Source of the DNA: Alkaliphilus sp. NP8 | Lineage (GTDB): Bacteria > Bacillota > Clostridia > Peptostreptococcales > Natronincolaceae | DNA: 64,000 nucleotides | Direction: 5' to 3' | NCBI GenBank assembly: GCA_015978205.1 | Contig: JADWMM010000027.1 | Location: 109,641 to 173,640, forward strand | Shown: positions 53,249-63,932 of the stretch, piece after piece | Position numbering within the stretch: the stretch's first letter is position 1 | Layout of the letters: every line of letters begins with the position of its first letter | Notes under the pieces: model-generated | What the model was told of the DNA's origin: nothing | Databases searched by the model: none | Seen by the model: only the letters and a program-made list of their open reading frames with translations | Program-made: the position numbers and the translations under genes

Positions 53249-55643
53249 CCAAGTTGAGCTTGTTTCCATAGAAACTAAAAAATTCTACTTTACTATAAAA
53301 GGCAAATTTAAAGAACCTCGTTTTAGTTACCAAGAAGATATTTATAAAAATAGTTTCTTCTGCAAGACTTCTCCAGAAGATGACCTTATTGATATAAGTT
53401 TATACAGTGAAAAAATATTATTTTATGAGTATGAAGATTATCAGATAATTATTGAAAACAAAGGAGATTATGATTTAGACTTCTTTCATGAAAATAGGTT
53501 AATAAGAGATGCCATTACATATACAACTAAAAGCAAAAAAGTAATGGCTGGTAGTATTAACTTTAAAAGTGATATAGGACTAACTGAATTTGTGATTTAT
53601 GTAGATAATAATCAATACTTAGATATAAGATTAGAGGTTTTTCCATCTAAAATAGATTATAAAAAAGATTATTTAAATATACTTAATGATGTAAATGAAG
53701 AGATTCATAATTTAGCTTTTGAATTTTTAAAACGAACTTATTTAAATATGAACACTAGTAATAAGGAAGGTAATAGCTTAACCGAATTCTATAGTATATT
53801 AAACTTTATTTATAAAGAGTTGATTAAATCTATTAATATTATTATTCATCAGCCTCATCATGCTTTAACAAAAGAAGAAAAAATTATACCTTATCATAAA
53901 ATAAAAAATAGTAATAAAGATACTGTTAGATGGCTTGAAAAAAATCCGGATAAATTAATTAGAAGAAATGGCAGATTAATTCCCATAAAGGCTTTAGAAG
54001 TTAAAAACACTCATACTGTAGATACATATGAGAATCAATTTTTAAAACATATGATTAATTTAATTATAAATAAATTATCTAATTTGAAATATAAATATAT
54101 GAAGCTAGATAGAACTAAAGATGACTTACTTATTAATGAAATTGATAATATGATTAAAGAATTAAACTCTTATTTGAGAGGTACATTTTTAAATAAAGTA
54201 AGTAAATTTCAAATGAAAGATTCTTTTTCTTTGGTTCTTAGGATGGCACCAGGGTATAAAGACGTGTATAAGTACTATTTGATGCTAAAAAAAGGACTGG
54301 TTTTACATGGGGATATGTTTAAATTATCTGTAAAAGATTTAGCGTTATTATATGAATACTGGTGTTTTATAAAAATCAATAGTATATTAAGAAAAAAATA
54401 TAAGTTGATTCAAAATGATGTAATAGAAGTTAATACAAATGGAGTATTTGTAACTTTAAAAAAAGGTAAAACAACAAAGGTTAAATATCAGAATCCTAAA
54501 AATGGAGAAATATTTACTATATCTTATAACTTAAAAATGAAATCGAAAACTATATGTCAAAAACCTGATAATGTTTTTAGTATAACTAAAGATGAAAGTA
54601 AAGTGTCTTATAATTATATATTTGATGCTAAATATAGAATAAATGATGGAAGTAAAAAGAATAGTCATGGAAAAGGCAGTGTTTTGCCTGGGCCACAAGA
54701 AAGTGATATAAATACAATGCATAGATATAGAGATGCTATTGTTTATAAAAATAATGCGAATAACAATTTAGAACGCGATGTATTTGGGGCTTTTGTGTTG
54801 TTTCCTTATTCAAATGAAGAAGAGTATAAAGAACATGAATTTTATAAAAGCATTGAGTTAGTAAATGTAGGAGGGTTACCTTTTTTACCAGAATCAACAA
54901 AATTAGTTGAAGAATTTTTAGATGAACTAATTGATGAATCATCTTTATCTTCTTATGAACGAAGCTTAGATCAAAAAGGTCAAGGTTATTATTTGAAAAA
55001 TAGTTATTTTGATAAAAGAACAGTACTTCTAGGATCTTTACGCAATAAAGAGCAGTTAGATATTAATTTAAAAAATAAATTTTATCATACAAAACTTAAA
55101 AACGTAGATTTAGAAAAGCATTTAATAAAAACTGTTGCTATTGGACAATCAAAGAACTTGTTTAAAGAAGAAGCAGGCGTTAGATATTATGGAAAAGTTA
55201 AAGATATAAAAATAGTAAAACGAAGAGAAATAAAAGAGATTCCTAAAGAGTCGGATGAACTTTATATAAGATTTGAAATAGAAGAATGGAAAGAGTTAAA
55301 AAATCCTATACAAGTAGAAGGATTCCAAGTAATTACTATTTTGTATACAACTGATTATTTACTTAAAAATGTTAAAACTGTATCTGAGTTATGTATAAAA
55401 AATAAAGAGGAATTTAGGATTTGGATGGAGTTAAAAAGATTAGATAATAAGGCAAAGACAGTATTTTTTGAGAAGTATATAAATAAAAACAGTAAACTTG
55501 AAGGATTTAGTATAGGTAATAAAGATATATACATAATAGATGATAAAATTAGAATTATATGTGGCGATAAAGTTAGAGACTACTTAAGAGAAGACTTTAG
55601 AAAAAATCCGAAGTTGATTATAAACTTAATTAAAGGACTTTGA
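53223..55643 (+). CDS. DUF2357 / PD-(D/E)XK nuclease, partner of McrB
   Basis: I place the start at ATG 53223, behind AGGAGGT; the in-frame GTG at 53181 has no site. The 806-residue protein has the DUF2357 domain (LEVKNTHTVDTYENQFLKHM, PGYKDVYKYYLMLKKGL) and a PD-(D/E)XK nuclease site with Pro448-Asp449 and Asp468-Ala-Lys470 (FDAKYRI). YYLKNSYFDKR near residue 590 is also typical. LlaJI-like and McrC-like subunits share this build and cut DNA when driven by McrB. Its final 22 codons are repeated, as a stump, before moaE copy 1. Confidence 0.88.
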   Translation: MVSQPSGNNQVELVSIETKKFYFTIKGKFKEPRFSYQEDIYKNSFFCKTSPEDDLIDISLYSEKILFYEYEDYQIIIENKGDYDLDFFHENRLIRDAITYTTKSKKVMAGSINFKSDIGLTEFVIYVDNNQYLDIRLEVFPSKIDYKKDYLNILNDVNEEIHNLAFEFLKRTYLNMNTSNKEGNSLTEFYSILNFIYKELIKSINIIIHQPHHALTKEEKIIPYHKIKNSNKDTVRWLEKNPDKLIRRNGRLIPIKALEVKNTHTVDTYENQFLKHMINLIINKLSNLKYKYMKLDRTKDDLLINEIDNMIKELNSYLRGTFLNKVSKFQMKDSFSLVLRMAPGYKDVYKYYLMLKKGLVLHGDMFKLSVKDLALLYEYWCFIKINSILRKKYKLIQNDVIEVNTNGVFVTLKKGKTTKVKYQNPKNGEIFTISYNLKMKSKTICQKPDNVFSITKDESKVSYNYIFDAKYRINDGSKKNSHGKGSVLPGPQESDINTMHRYRDAIVYKNNANNNLERDVFGAFVLFPYSNEEEYKEHEFYKSIELVNVGGLPFLPESTKLVEEFLDELIDESSLSSYERSLDQKGQGYYLKNSYFDKRTVLLGSLRNKEQLDINLKNKFYHTKLKNVDLEKHLIKTVAIGQSKNLFKEEAGVRYYGKVKDIKIVKRREIKEIPKESDELYIRFEIEEWKELKNPIQVEGFQVITILYTTDYLLKNVKTVSELCIKNKEEFRIWMELKRLDNKAKTVFFEKYINKNSKLEGFSIGNKDIYIIDDKIRIICGDKVRDYLREDFRKNPKLIINLIKGL

Positions 55644-56167
55644 CTTCCAAATATAGAATATATCTTCATATAAAATCTATATTTAATTTATATATTGTTT
55701 TAATTTTTTAAAAACTAATTACAATAACGGAGGAATCACAATGAACCAAAAAATAAAAAAAGCTTCACCTTCTATTGACGAATGGCTTAAAGAAGCTAAA
55801 AAAGATCCAAAGGCTTCGAAGGTAGGAATGTTTTTAGTACATAACGGTACTGTAAGGGAAACACCTAAAGCAAAGGTACGTTTAGGAGTAGATGATGGGT
55901 CTACAGTGAAAAAAATGGAATTTTCTTTTGATGAAGAAAAAGTTAATGCAGCTATTGAAGAAACATATAAAATGGATGGTATATTCTACATTAAAGTTTG
56001 GCTTAATGAAGGGCTACTTGATGTAGGCGACGATATTATGTATGTCCTTATAGGTGGAGATATTAGACCACACGTTATAGATGGATTACAGTTTCTTGTT
56101 GAAAAGATTAAAACTGAGTGTGTTACTGAAATAGAACAAAAGAATTAAAAAATATAAAATATAAAAA
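55578..56167 (+). repeat. large direct repeat, copy 2
   Basis: This copy joins the intact DUF2357 gene to the intact MoaE-like gene and is gap-free against copy 1. It looks like the parent arrangement because both flanking genes are complete here. Confidence 0.92.
55741..56148 (+). CDS. MoaE-like molybdopterin synthase large subunit, copy 2
   Basis: A 135-residue protein, about 95% identical to copy 1, with the same AACGGAGGAAT site. It keeps the family Gly in LLDVGDDI. The segments GMFLVHNGTVRETPKAKVR and GGDIRPHVIDGLQFLVEKIK are MoaE-like. It is followed by an Lrp-type regulator. Clostridial stand-alone MoaE-like proteins are often found without moaD, so the biochemical role is uncertain. 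Confidence 0.87.
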   Translation: MNQKIKKASPSIDEWLKEAKKDPKASKVGMFLVHNGTVRETPKAKVRLGVDDGSTVKKMEFSFDEEKVNAAIEETYKMDGIFYIKVWLNEGLLDVGDDIMYVLIGGDIRPHVIDGLQFLVEKIKTECVTEIEQKN

Positions 56168-56214
56168 AGCAGATACTCCAGAAACATATGTACATTGGAA
56201 AGGATGAATTTTCT

Positions 56215-56649
56215 ATGGACGAAATAGATAAAAAAATAATTGAATTACTACAAGAAAACTCTAGGCTTTCAGTTACTGAAGTTTCAAAACAAATTAATTT
56301 ATCTAGACCTAGTACTAGTGAAAGAATTACAAGGTTAGTTGAAAAGGGTGTACTTGCAAAATTTACAACTTATGTACCTGCTCATAAAATTGGTCATAAA
56401 GTTAGTTTTTTTCTTGAAATTAGTAATATAAAAGTATCTAGCGATAAAATTGTTAATATTCTTCTTTCCAATGAATACGTAACGGAGGTTCACTGTGTAA
56501 CAGGAACTACTAACTATATTGCACAGGCTTCAATGCCTACTATAGAAATGATGAATGATTTTTTATCACAGTTGATGAAATATTGCCATGTAGTTACATC
56601 TATAATATTGCACTCTCCTTTAACCCATAGAGCTAAAAAACCTCTTTAA
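56215..56649 (+). CDS. Lrp/AsnC family transcriptional regulator
   Basis: I choose ATG 56215, which has AAAGGATGA upstream; an ATG at 56188 adds nine residues without a site. The 144-residue protein has the N-terminal HTH (MDEIDKKIIELLQENSRLS, INLSRPSTSERITRL) and the C-terminal RAM ligand-binding domain (VTEVHCVTGTTNYI). Lrp-type regulators sense amino acids. The next gene is kynureninase, so it may respond to tryptophan, kynurenine or alanine. Confidence 0.9.
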   Translation: MDEIDKKIIELLQENSRLSVTEVSKQINLSRPSTSERITRLVEKGVLAKFTTYVPAHKIGHKVSFFLEISNIKVSSDKIVNILLSNEYVTEVHCVTGTTNYIAQASMPTIEMMNDFLSQLMKYCHVVTSIILHSPLTHRAKKPL

Positions 56650-56815
56650 AAGTCATTTTTCATATTGAAGTTTCTTATTATAAATTATCTACTTTGTGAA
56701 GGTATACTACTGTGAATAACTTCGAATTACTATGTTTCAACTACATTACTTATGGTAGTATTTTAGTATAGAAACATTAGTTATTTATGTAGAACAATAC
56801 AAGGAGGTATAAGAT

Positions 56816-58099
56816 ATGAGATATGAATTTAAAGATGGGTTAGAGTTTGTAAGGAGTTTGGATAAATCAGATAAGCTTTTTAATTTACGTAATCGTTTTT
56901 ATTTAAAACCAGATGAAATTTACATGGATGGAAATTCTTTAGGTTTAAGCTCTAAAGATGCTGAAAAGGCTCTGTTAAAGGCTTTTGACGTTTGGCGTAA
57001 AGAAGCCATTAAAATATGGGGCGCTGAAGATGGTTATTATTTTAATTTGTCTAAAAAAATTGCAGAAAAACTAAAGAGCTTGATTAATGCAGATGCTGAA
57101 GAAATTGTTGTACTAGGGAGTATTACAACAAATATTCATCAGGCGCTGACTACTTTTTACAAACCAACAAAGGAAAAATATAAGATTATTGTTGATGAAT
57201 TAAATTTTCCAACAGACATTTATGCCGCCAAAAGTATAATAGAGTTAAAGGGTTATAATGTTGGTGATGTATTAGTTGAAGTGAAAAGCAGAGATAAACG
57301 AACTATAAAAGAAGAGGATATTATTTCTAAAATGACAGATGATGTGGCATTAATCCTATTGCCATCAGTTTTGTATCGTAGTGCGCAGCTTTTAGATATG
57401 GAGTTAATAACTAAGGAAGCTCATAAAAGAGGTATTATTATTGGATGGGATTTAGCTCATTCAATGGGATCTGTTCCTCATGATTTTAAGAAAATAAATC
57501 CTGATTTTGCAGTTTGGTGTTCTTATAAATATTTAAATGCTGGGCCAGGAGCAACTGCCGGTATGTATATAAACAAAAAACACTTTAATAAAAGCGTTGG
57601 ACTTAAAGGTTGGTTTGGAAGTAAAGATGAAAGTCAATTTTTAATGAGTCATGATTTCGATCAAGATAAAGATGCGAATGGATGGTTACAGGGTACACAT
57701 AATATATTTTCTATGGCTCCGCTAGATGGGGCTTTAGATATTTTCAATGAAGTTGGAATTAGTAATATACGCCAAAAGTCGTTGCATATTACTGCATATC
57801 TAATGTATTTAATAGATAATAAACTTACTAAATACGGTTATATAATTAGTAATCCTCGTGAAGATCACCGTAGGGGAGGCCATGTTTGTTTAGAGCATGA
57901 AGAAGCTTATCGTATAAGTCTTGCTCTTCGTGATAATAATATTATTCCTGACTATAGGGAACCAAATGCTATTCGTTTAGCTCCTGTTGCTTTATATGTT
58001 TCCTATGAGGAAGTATATCATCTAGTTGATATACTTGAGAAAATCATTATAAGTAAAGAATATGAAAAATACTCATTAAATAAGGTAACAGTATTATAA
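56816..58099 (+). CDS. kynU: kynureninase
   Basis: A 427-residue PLP enzyme of normal length. Typical segments are YMDGNSLGLSSKDAEKAL near the N-terminus, GWDLAHSMGSVPHD with the PLP-contacting Asp, the PLP lysine in CSYKYLNAGPG, and GWFGSKDESQF. It splits L-kynurenine to anthranilate and alanine. AAGGAGGT precedes the ATG. No other kynurenine-pathway gene is in the window; the Lrp gene just upstream is a likely regulator. Confidence 0.95.
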   Translation: MRYEFKDGLEFVRSLDKSDKLFNLRNRFYLKPDEIYMDGNSLGLSSKDAEKALLKAFDVWRKEAIKIWGAEDGYYFNLSKKIAEKLKSLINADAEEIVVLGSITTNIHQALTTFYKPTKEKYKIIVDELNFPTDIYAAKSIIELKGYNVGDVLVEVKSRDKRTIKEEDIISKMTDDVALILLPSVLYRSAQLLDMELITKEAHKRGIIIGWDLAHSMGSVPHDFKKINPDFAVWCSYKYLNAGPGATAGMYINKKHFNKSVGLKGWFGSKDESQFLMSHDFDQDKDANGWLQGTHNIFSMAPLDGALDIFNEVGISNIRQKSLHITAYLMYLIDNKLTKYGYIISNPREDHRRGGHVCLEHEEAYRISLALRDNNIIPDYREPNAIRLAPVALYVSYEEVYHLVDILEKIIISKEYEKYSLNKVTVL

Positions 58100-58202
58100 A
58101 TTTATACAAATATGACTTTATCTAGTATATAATACATATATATAATACTATTAACAAATTTGAATATTAAAGTTAATAGAAGAAACTTAAGGAGGTACAT
58201 TT

Positions 58203-58433
58203 ATGGATCAAGAAGTAATTTTAGGCTATATTTTAGAAAGAGTAAAAGAAGATAGAGTTGAAGAAGCAAAAACATTGTTTGCAGAAAATTTTAAGAAAAT
58301 AACAGAAGGTAATTTAGCAAAGGAAGAAATGATGATGCTTATTCCTGTAGCTATGGATTTATTAAAACCAGATAAGGTAGAGGAAGTTCTAGGACTGATA
58401 AATCAATTTGCTGGAGACTTTATAAAAGAATAG
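58203..58433 (+). CDS. 76-residue helical protein, unknown function
   Basis: AAGGAGGT before the ATG gives strong support for translation. The protein is all-helical and charged, with a Met-rich central segment (KEEMMMLIPVAMDLLKP). It has its own terminator. No family recognised. Confidence 0.7.
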   Translation: MDQEVILGYILERVKEDRVEEAKTLFAENFKKITEGNLAKEEMMMLIPVAMDLLKPDKVEEVLGLINQFAGDFIKE

Positions 58434-58489
58434 ATAGGGTTTGTGTAATTGTTAATATAAAAGCTATTGAGATAATAAATATTAAAAAT

Positions 58490-58540
58490 AAAGGATGTAG
58501 TAACTAAAGGGCTTACCTTTAGTATACTACATCCTTTGTT
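58490..58540 (+). terminator. terminator after the 76-residue protein gene
   Basis: Thirteen-base outer arms AAAGGATGTAGTA/TACTACATCCTTT with an inner TAAAGG/CCTTTA stem and GCTTA loop, followed by a T-rich tail. Confidence 0.9.
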
Positions 58541-58690
58541 TCGACTTAAATTAAAAGCTAATAAAAAGGTCCATTATTATAGCAACTAGGGAATGGATAT
58601 ATATTTAATGAAAATATTCATAATTAGTGTAGTAAGGAACTATATTTTAAGAAAATATTTGTTTTTAAGGTATTGCTTTCTTACTGTAAG

Positions 58691-58719
58691 TTTACAAAGA
58701 AAATATAAAAGTATATACT
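58691..58719 (+). promoter_or_regulatory. promoter of the MBL-fold hydrolase gene
   Basis: TTTACA, 17 bases, TATACT, giving a leader of about 45 bases to the chosen start. Apart from this and the terminator, the 58,434-58,771 spacer shows nothing else. Confidence 0.65.
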
Positions 58720-58771
58720 ATGGTTAAATATTTAGTATATGTTTAGAGATCATACAGAAAGGTTAATGCTT

Positions 58772-59539
58772 ATGCACAATTCAAAAAATATAACTTATGT
58801 ATCTAATGCAGGCGTTTTAATTAATATTGATGATAAAAAAATATTAATAGATGGTTTATGTAATTCTAAAGTTCCTATGTATAAGAATACACCTGTAGAA
58901 ATTGGTGAAAAGCTAATAAAAGGTGTTAGTCCTTTTGATAATATAGATATTATATTAGTAACTCATAATCATAGTGATCATTTTGATGCTAATTTAGTTG
59001 CAAGCTTTTTAAGTCAAAATCCTAATACTGTTATTGTATCTAATTCTTCAGTTATTTCCCATATAAAGAACTGTAGTTTTAGTATTAATACTGATAATTT
59101 AATAAAATTAGAGCCTGACCTTAATTGTAGTGAGAGCATTAAAGTGAAAGATGTAGATATCTTAGCAATATCAATGCTTCATGAAGGCAAAGATATGGAA
59201 GACATAAATAACTTGGCTTTTCTTATAGACTATGGAACTAGGGTCTTACATTTAGGAGATGCTGCTCCAGTTAAAGAAAATTTTGAAATGCTTGTTTTTA
59301 AAGAGAAGAAGATAGATTTATTAATTGCAAATTTTCCTTATGTATGTATTCCTAGAGCTAGGAAAATGATAAAGAATTATATTAACACAGAAAAGGTATT
59401 TGTAGTACATTTACCACACAAAAGGTTAGATGAGTTTAATTTAATAGATCGGACAAAAAGAAGTTATAATCGTAGTAAGGATAAATTTATACATACTACA
59501 TTTTTGGAAGACATAGGGCAAACTGTAAATATTAAATAA
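58772..59539 (+). CDS. MBL-fold metallohydrolase
   Basis: ATG 58772 has GAAAGG nine bases upstream; upstream in-frame ATGs lack a site. The 255-residue protein has the metallo-beta-lactamase metal motif THNHSDHFD, a later His in MLHEG and Asp in LHLGDAAP. It resembles UlaG-like hydrolases of lactone, nucleotide or phosphodiester substrates; the specific substrate cannot be told. It is a single-gene unit with promoter and terminator. Confidence 0.87.
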   Translation: MHNSKNITYVSNAGVLINIDDKKILIDGLCNSKVPMYKNTPVEIGEKLIKGVSPFDNIDIILVTHNHSDHFDANLVASFLSQNPNTVIVSNSSVISHIKNCSFSINTDNLIKLEPDLNCSESIKVKDVDILAISMLHEGKDMEDINNLAFLIDYGTRVLHLGDAAPVKENFEMLVFKEKKIDLLIANFPYVCIPRARKMIKNYINTEKVFVVHLPHKRLDEFNLIDRTKRSYNRSKDKFIHTTFLEDIGQTVNIK

Positions 59540-59560
59540 ATATATATATTTATTAAAAAC

Positions 59561-59610
59561 AAAAACTTCTTTCTAGAAATTAATTTAAGTTATAGCAGAA
59601 AGGAGTTTTT
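59561..59610 (+). terminator. terminator after the MBL-fold gene
   Basis: AAAAACTTCTTTCT and AGAAAGGAGTTTTT pair with one G-U across a 22-base loop; T tract within the right arm. Confidence 0.75.
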
Positions 59611-59686
59611 AGTTTAATACTAGAATATAAACAAAGATATGAAGTTTAACATAAGAAGAAACTATTTATATAAAGAAGGTGGAAAA

Positions 59687-60616
59687 ATGATAAAAAATGA
59701 GATAAAGCTTACTGCAAAGGATGGAAAACTAATTCATGTTCATTGTTGGCAGCCTGATCATATTTCTGAAAATCCAATAGTTGTACAGATTGCTCACGGT
59801 ATGGCTGAGCACGGAGGAATGTATCATGAGTTTGCCGAATTTCTAGTGAAAAATAACTTTATAGTTTATGCAAATGATCATCGTGGTCATGGTGTTACTG
59901 TAAAAAAAGAAGATACTTATGGTTATTTTGCTGATAAAGATGGTTGGAATTTGGTTTTAGATGATTTGAATATAGTTAGTAATTATATTCTAGATAAATA
60001 CCCTAAAGTAAAGCTATTTTTGTTAGGACATAGTATGGGATCTTTTCTAGCTAGAAGATTTGTACAATGCTATGATGTAAATTTATCTGGTTTGATATTA
60101 AGTGGAACTGGGTGGAAACAGGGAGCTTTAGGTGACTTAGGGATAGCTATAGCTAAAACTCAATCTAAAGTAAAAGGAGATAAGTCTCTTAGTTTTTTAC
60201 TAAATAGATTCTCTTTTGGTAATTATAACAAGAAATTTACTCCTACACAGACAGCTTCTGATTGGTTAAGCAGAGATGATGAAAAAGTAAAGGAATATAT
60301 AAAAGATCAGCATTGTGGATTTGTTTTTACAGCTAAAGGATATTATGACATGTTAGGTGGAATTAAAGAGCTACATAAAAAAGAGGAGTTAATTAGAACG
60401 CCTAAAAATCTACCTATTTACATATTTTCTGGAGATTTAGATCCTGTAGGAAAAGAGGGAAGAGGAGTAAAAAAAGTATATAATGCTTATAAATATATTG
60501 GTTGTAACGATGTAAGTTTAAAGCTTTACCCAGAAGGCAGACATGAAATGTTAAATGAAATAAATAGATATGAAGTTTTTGAAGATGTGTTAAACTGGAT
60601 TAATTCAAAAAAATAA
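59687..60616 (+). CDS. lysophospholipase/monoacylglycerol lipase-like alpha/beta hydrolase
   Basis: The start is ATG 59687 behind GAAGGTGG; the longer in-frame ATG at 59639 lacks a site. The 309-residue protein has the HGMAEHGGMY oxyanion segment, the nucleophile in LGHSMGSF, the acid in FSGDLDPVG and the final His in GRHEML. This is the PldB/monoglyceride lipase group, which frees glycerol or glycerophosphodiesters from lipids. Glycerol kinase follows 63 bases downstream, a suggestive pairing for lipid glycerol use. Confidence 0.9.
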   Translation: MIKNEIKLTAKDGKLIHVHCWQPDHISENPIVVQIAHGMAEHGGMYHEFAEFLVKNNFIVYANDHRGHGVTVKKEDTYGYFADKDGWNLVLDDLNIVSNYILDKYPKVKLFLLGHSMGSFLARRFVQCYDVNLSGLILSGTGWKQGALGDLGIAIAKTQSKVKGDKSLSFLLNRFSFGNYNKKFTPTQTASDWLSRDDEKVKEYIKDQHCGFVFTAKGYYDMLGGIKELHKKEELIRTPKNLPIYIFSGDLDPVGKEGRGVKKVYNAYKYIGCNDVSLKLYPEGRHEMLNEINRYEVFEDVLNWINSKK

Positions 60617-60664
60617 TATATTATTTAAAAACTTTTTTAGGAATTAAATTTACAGACTTATTAA

Positions 60665-62176
<1,512 letters not shown>

Positions 62177-62234
62177 TTTTAAATAAAATTGATTTATACT
62201 AGTAATGAAAAATAACAATCAAGGTGGTGCACTT

Positions 62235-63191
62235 ATGAGAGTTAGGCTAGGGTATGTTTCAATTGCTCTAAATCTTCCTAAAGTTACAACTTCTAGTAGA
62301 GTTACTTATACATACTACAACAAGCTAAGTACTGATAAAGAAAAAATAGATAAATTAAAAAGGGTTTCGTATTCTAATATTGCAGATCTCCAAAAAATAT
62401 TAGAATATAACATAGAAAATAATATTCATTTTTATAGAATAACTTCTGCTTTAATTCCACTCGCTACTCATCCAGATGTAAATTGGGATTATAGAAATAT
62501 GTTTAAGGCAGACTTTAGACATATTGGTAAAATAATAAAGAATAATAATCTGAGAGTAGATACTCATCCAGATCAATTTAATGTAATAAACAGTGTAGAT
62601 GATAAAGTTGTGGAAAATACAAAAAGGAACTTATGGTTTCATGCTAATTTGTTTGAAGATATGGAATATTCTTTAGGGAAAATGGTACTTCATGTAGGAA
62701 GCTCTGCAGATGGAAAAGAAAAAGCACTTAAAAGATTTGAAGAAAACTTTAAAAGATATCCAAAAGAGATAACATCTAAATTAATTTTAGAAAACGATGA
62801 TAAAACCTTTACTACAAAAGAAGTCCTAAATCTATGCAAAACTTTAGATATTCCTATGGTATTAGATGTTCATCATCATATATGTAATAATAATGGTGAG
62901 AATATAGAGGATATGCTACCAGATATATTTAATACTTGGAATAAAGAAGAGCTTCCACCTAAACTTCATTTTTCCAGTCCTAAAGAAAGTCCTAAGGACA
63001 GAAAACATGCAGATTTTATAGGTGGAAACCATTTTGTAGAGTTTATAGAAAGTTGTAAGCCCTTAAATAGAGATATAGATATAATGATAGAAGCAAAAAA
63101 GAAAGATTTAGCTTTATATGATCTTGTAAGTTCTATAAAGGAATTAAGAAAAGACTGGAAGTGGATTGATGATTCTACTTTTGAACTTTAA
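62235..63191 (+). CDS. uvsE: UV DNA damage endonuclease
   Basis: ATG 62235 has AAGGTGGTG seven bases upstream, so the 10-residue in-frame extension at 62205 is unlikely. The 318-residue protein is a UVDE-type TIM barrel: RLGYVSIALNL at the start, RVDTHPDQF, VLHVGSSADGK, ILENDDKTFT and VLDVHHHICNN supply the metal-binding His, Glu and Asp residues. It nicks DNA 5' of UV photoproducts. Common in spore-forming Bacillota. Confidence 0.95.
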   Translation: MRVRLGYVSIALNLPKVTTSSRVTYTYYNKLSTDKEKIDKLKRVSYSNIADLQKILEYNIENNIHFYRITSALIPLATHPDVNWDYRNMFKADFRHIGKIIKNNNLRVDTHPDQFNVINSVDDKVVENTKRNLWFHANLFEDMEYSLGKMVLHVGSSADGKEKALKRFEENFKRYPKEITSKLILENDDKTFTTKEVLNLCKTLDIPMVLDVHHHICNNNGENIEDMLPDIFNTWNKEELPPKLHFSSPKESPKDRKHADFIGGNHFVEFIESCKPLNRDIDIMIEAKKKDLALYDLVSSIKELRKDWKWIDDSTFEL

Positions 63192-63285
63192 AACGAAACA
63201 AATTTTATATACGAAGATAAATATGATTAAGTTTTAGTTTTTTAACTTATAATAAGATATAAATTTTATGAAAGTGGAGGACAAC

Positions 63286-63732
63286 ATGAAAAAATATAAT
63301 AAACAAGATAAAGAGAAATTAAAAGAAAAACTAACAGCTACTCAATACAAAGTTACTCAGGAAAACGCTACAGAAAGACCGTTTACTAGTGAATACAATG
63401 ATCATAATGAAGAAGGTATATATGTAGACATAGTTTCTGGAGAACCTTTATTTACTTCTAAGCATAAGTTTGATGCAGGTTGTGGGTGGCCTAGTTTTTC
63501 TGAGCCTTTAGATAATGAAAATATTAAAGAAAAAGAAGATAGAAGTCATGGAATGGTAAGAACAGAGGTTAGGAGTAAACATGGAGATTCGCACTTAGGG
63601 CATCTGTTTAAGGATGGACCAAAAGAAATGGGTGGACTTAGATACTGTATAAATGGTGCATCTCTTAAGTTTATTAAAAAAGAAGATTTAAAAAAAGAAG
63701 GGTATGAAGAGTATTTGAAGCTTTTTGAATAA
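63286..63732 (+). CDS. msrB: peptide-methionine (R)-S-oxide reductase
   Basis: ATG 63286 follows GGAGG by five bases. The 148-residue enzyme has the [10 protein letters not shown] segment, [10 protein letters not shown] and catalytic Cys121 in [10 protein letters not shown]. The two CxxC pairs of zinc-binding MsrB are absent, so it is the non-zinc form. It repairs methionine-R-sulfoxide in proteins. Single gene; no msrA fused or adjacent. Confidence 0.96.
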   Translation: MKKYNKQDKEKLKEKLTATQYKVTQENATERPFTSEYNDHNEEGIYVDIVSGEPLFTSKHKFDAGCGWPSFSEPLDNENIKEKEDRSHGMVRTEVRSKHGDSHLGHLFKDGPKEMGGLRYCINGASLKFIKKEDLKKEGYEEYLKLFE

Positions 63733-63783
63733 GGCAGAAATAACGTTAATTACAAATAATATAAAATTATAAGCAAAAAACAG

Positions 63784-63812
63784 TTGACATAATAGTGAAG
63801 AGCTGATATAGT
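63784..63812 (+). promoter_or_regulatory. rRNA operon promoter P1
   Basis: TTGACA, 17 bases, TATAGT: a near-consensus promoter. A short AAGTCG/CGACTT hairpin follows just downstream. Confidence 0.88.
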
Positions 63813-63897
63813 AGTACAAGTCGTCACGACTTAACACAATTTGAGTTTTGATTTTAAGTTTCAGATAACAACTTAAAAAATTAATTCCAAAAAAATG

Positions 63898-63926
63898 TTG
63901 ACAAGAAACGACAAAGATGATATAGT
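63898..63926 (+). promoter_or_regulatory. rRNA operon promoter P2
   Basis: TTGACA, 17 bases, TATAGT, the same boxes and spacing as P1, 114 bases downstream of it. Confidence 0.9.
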
Positions 63927-63932
63927 AGCTAT

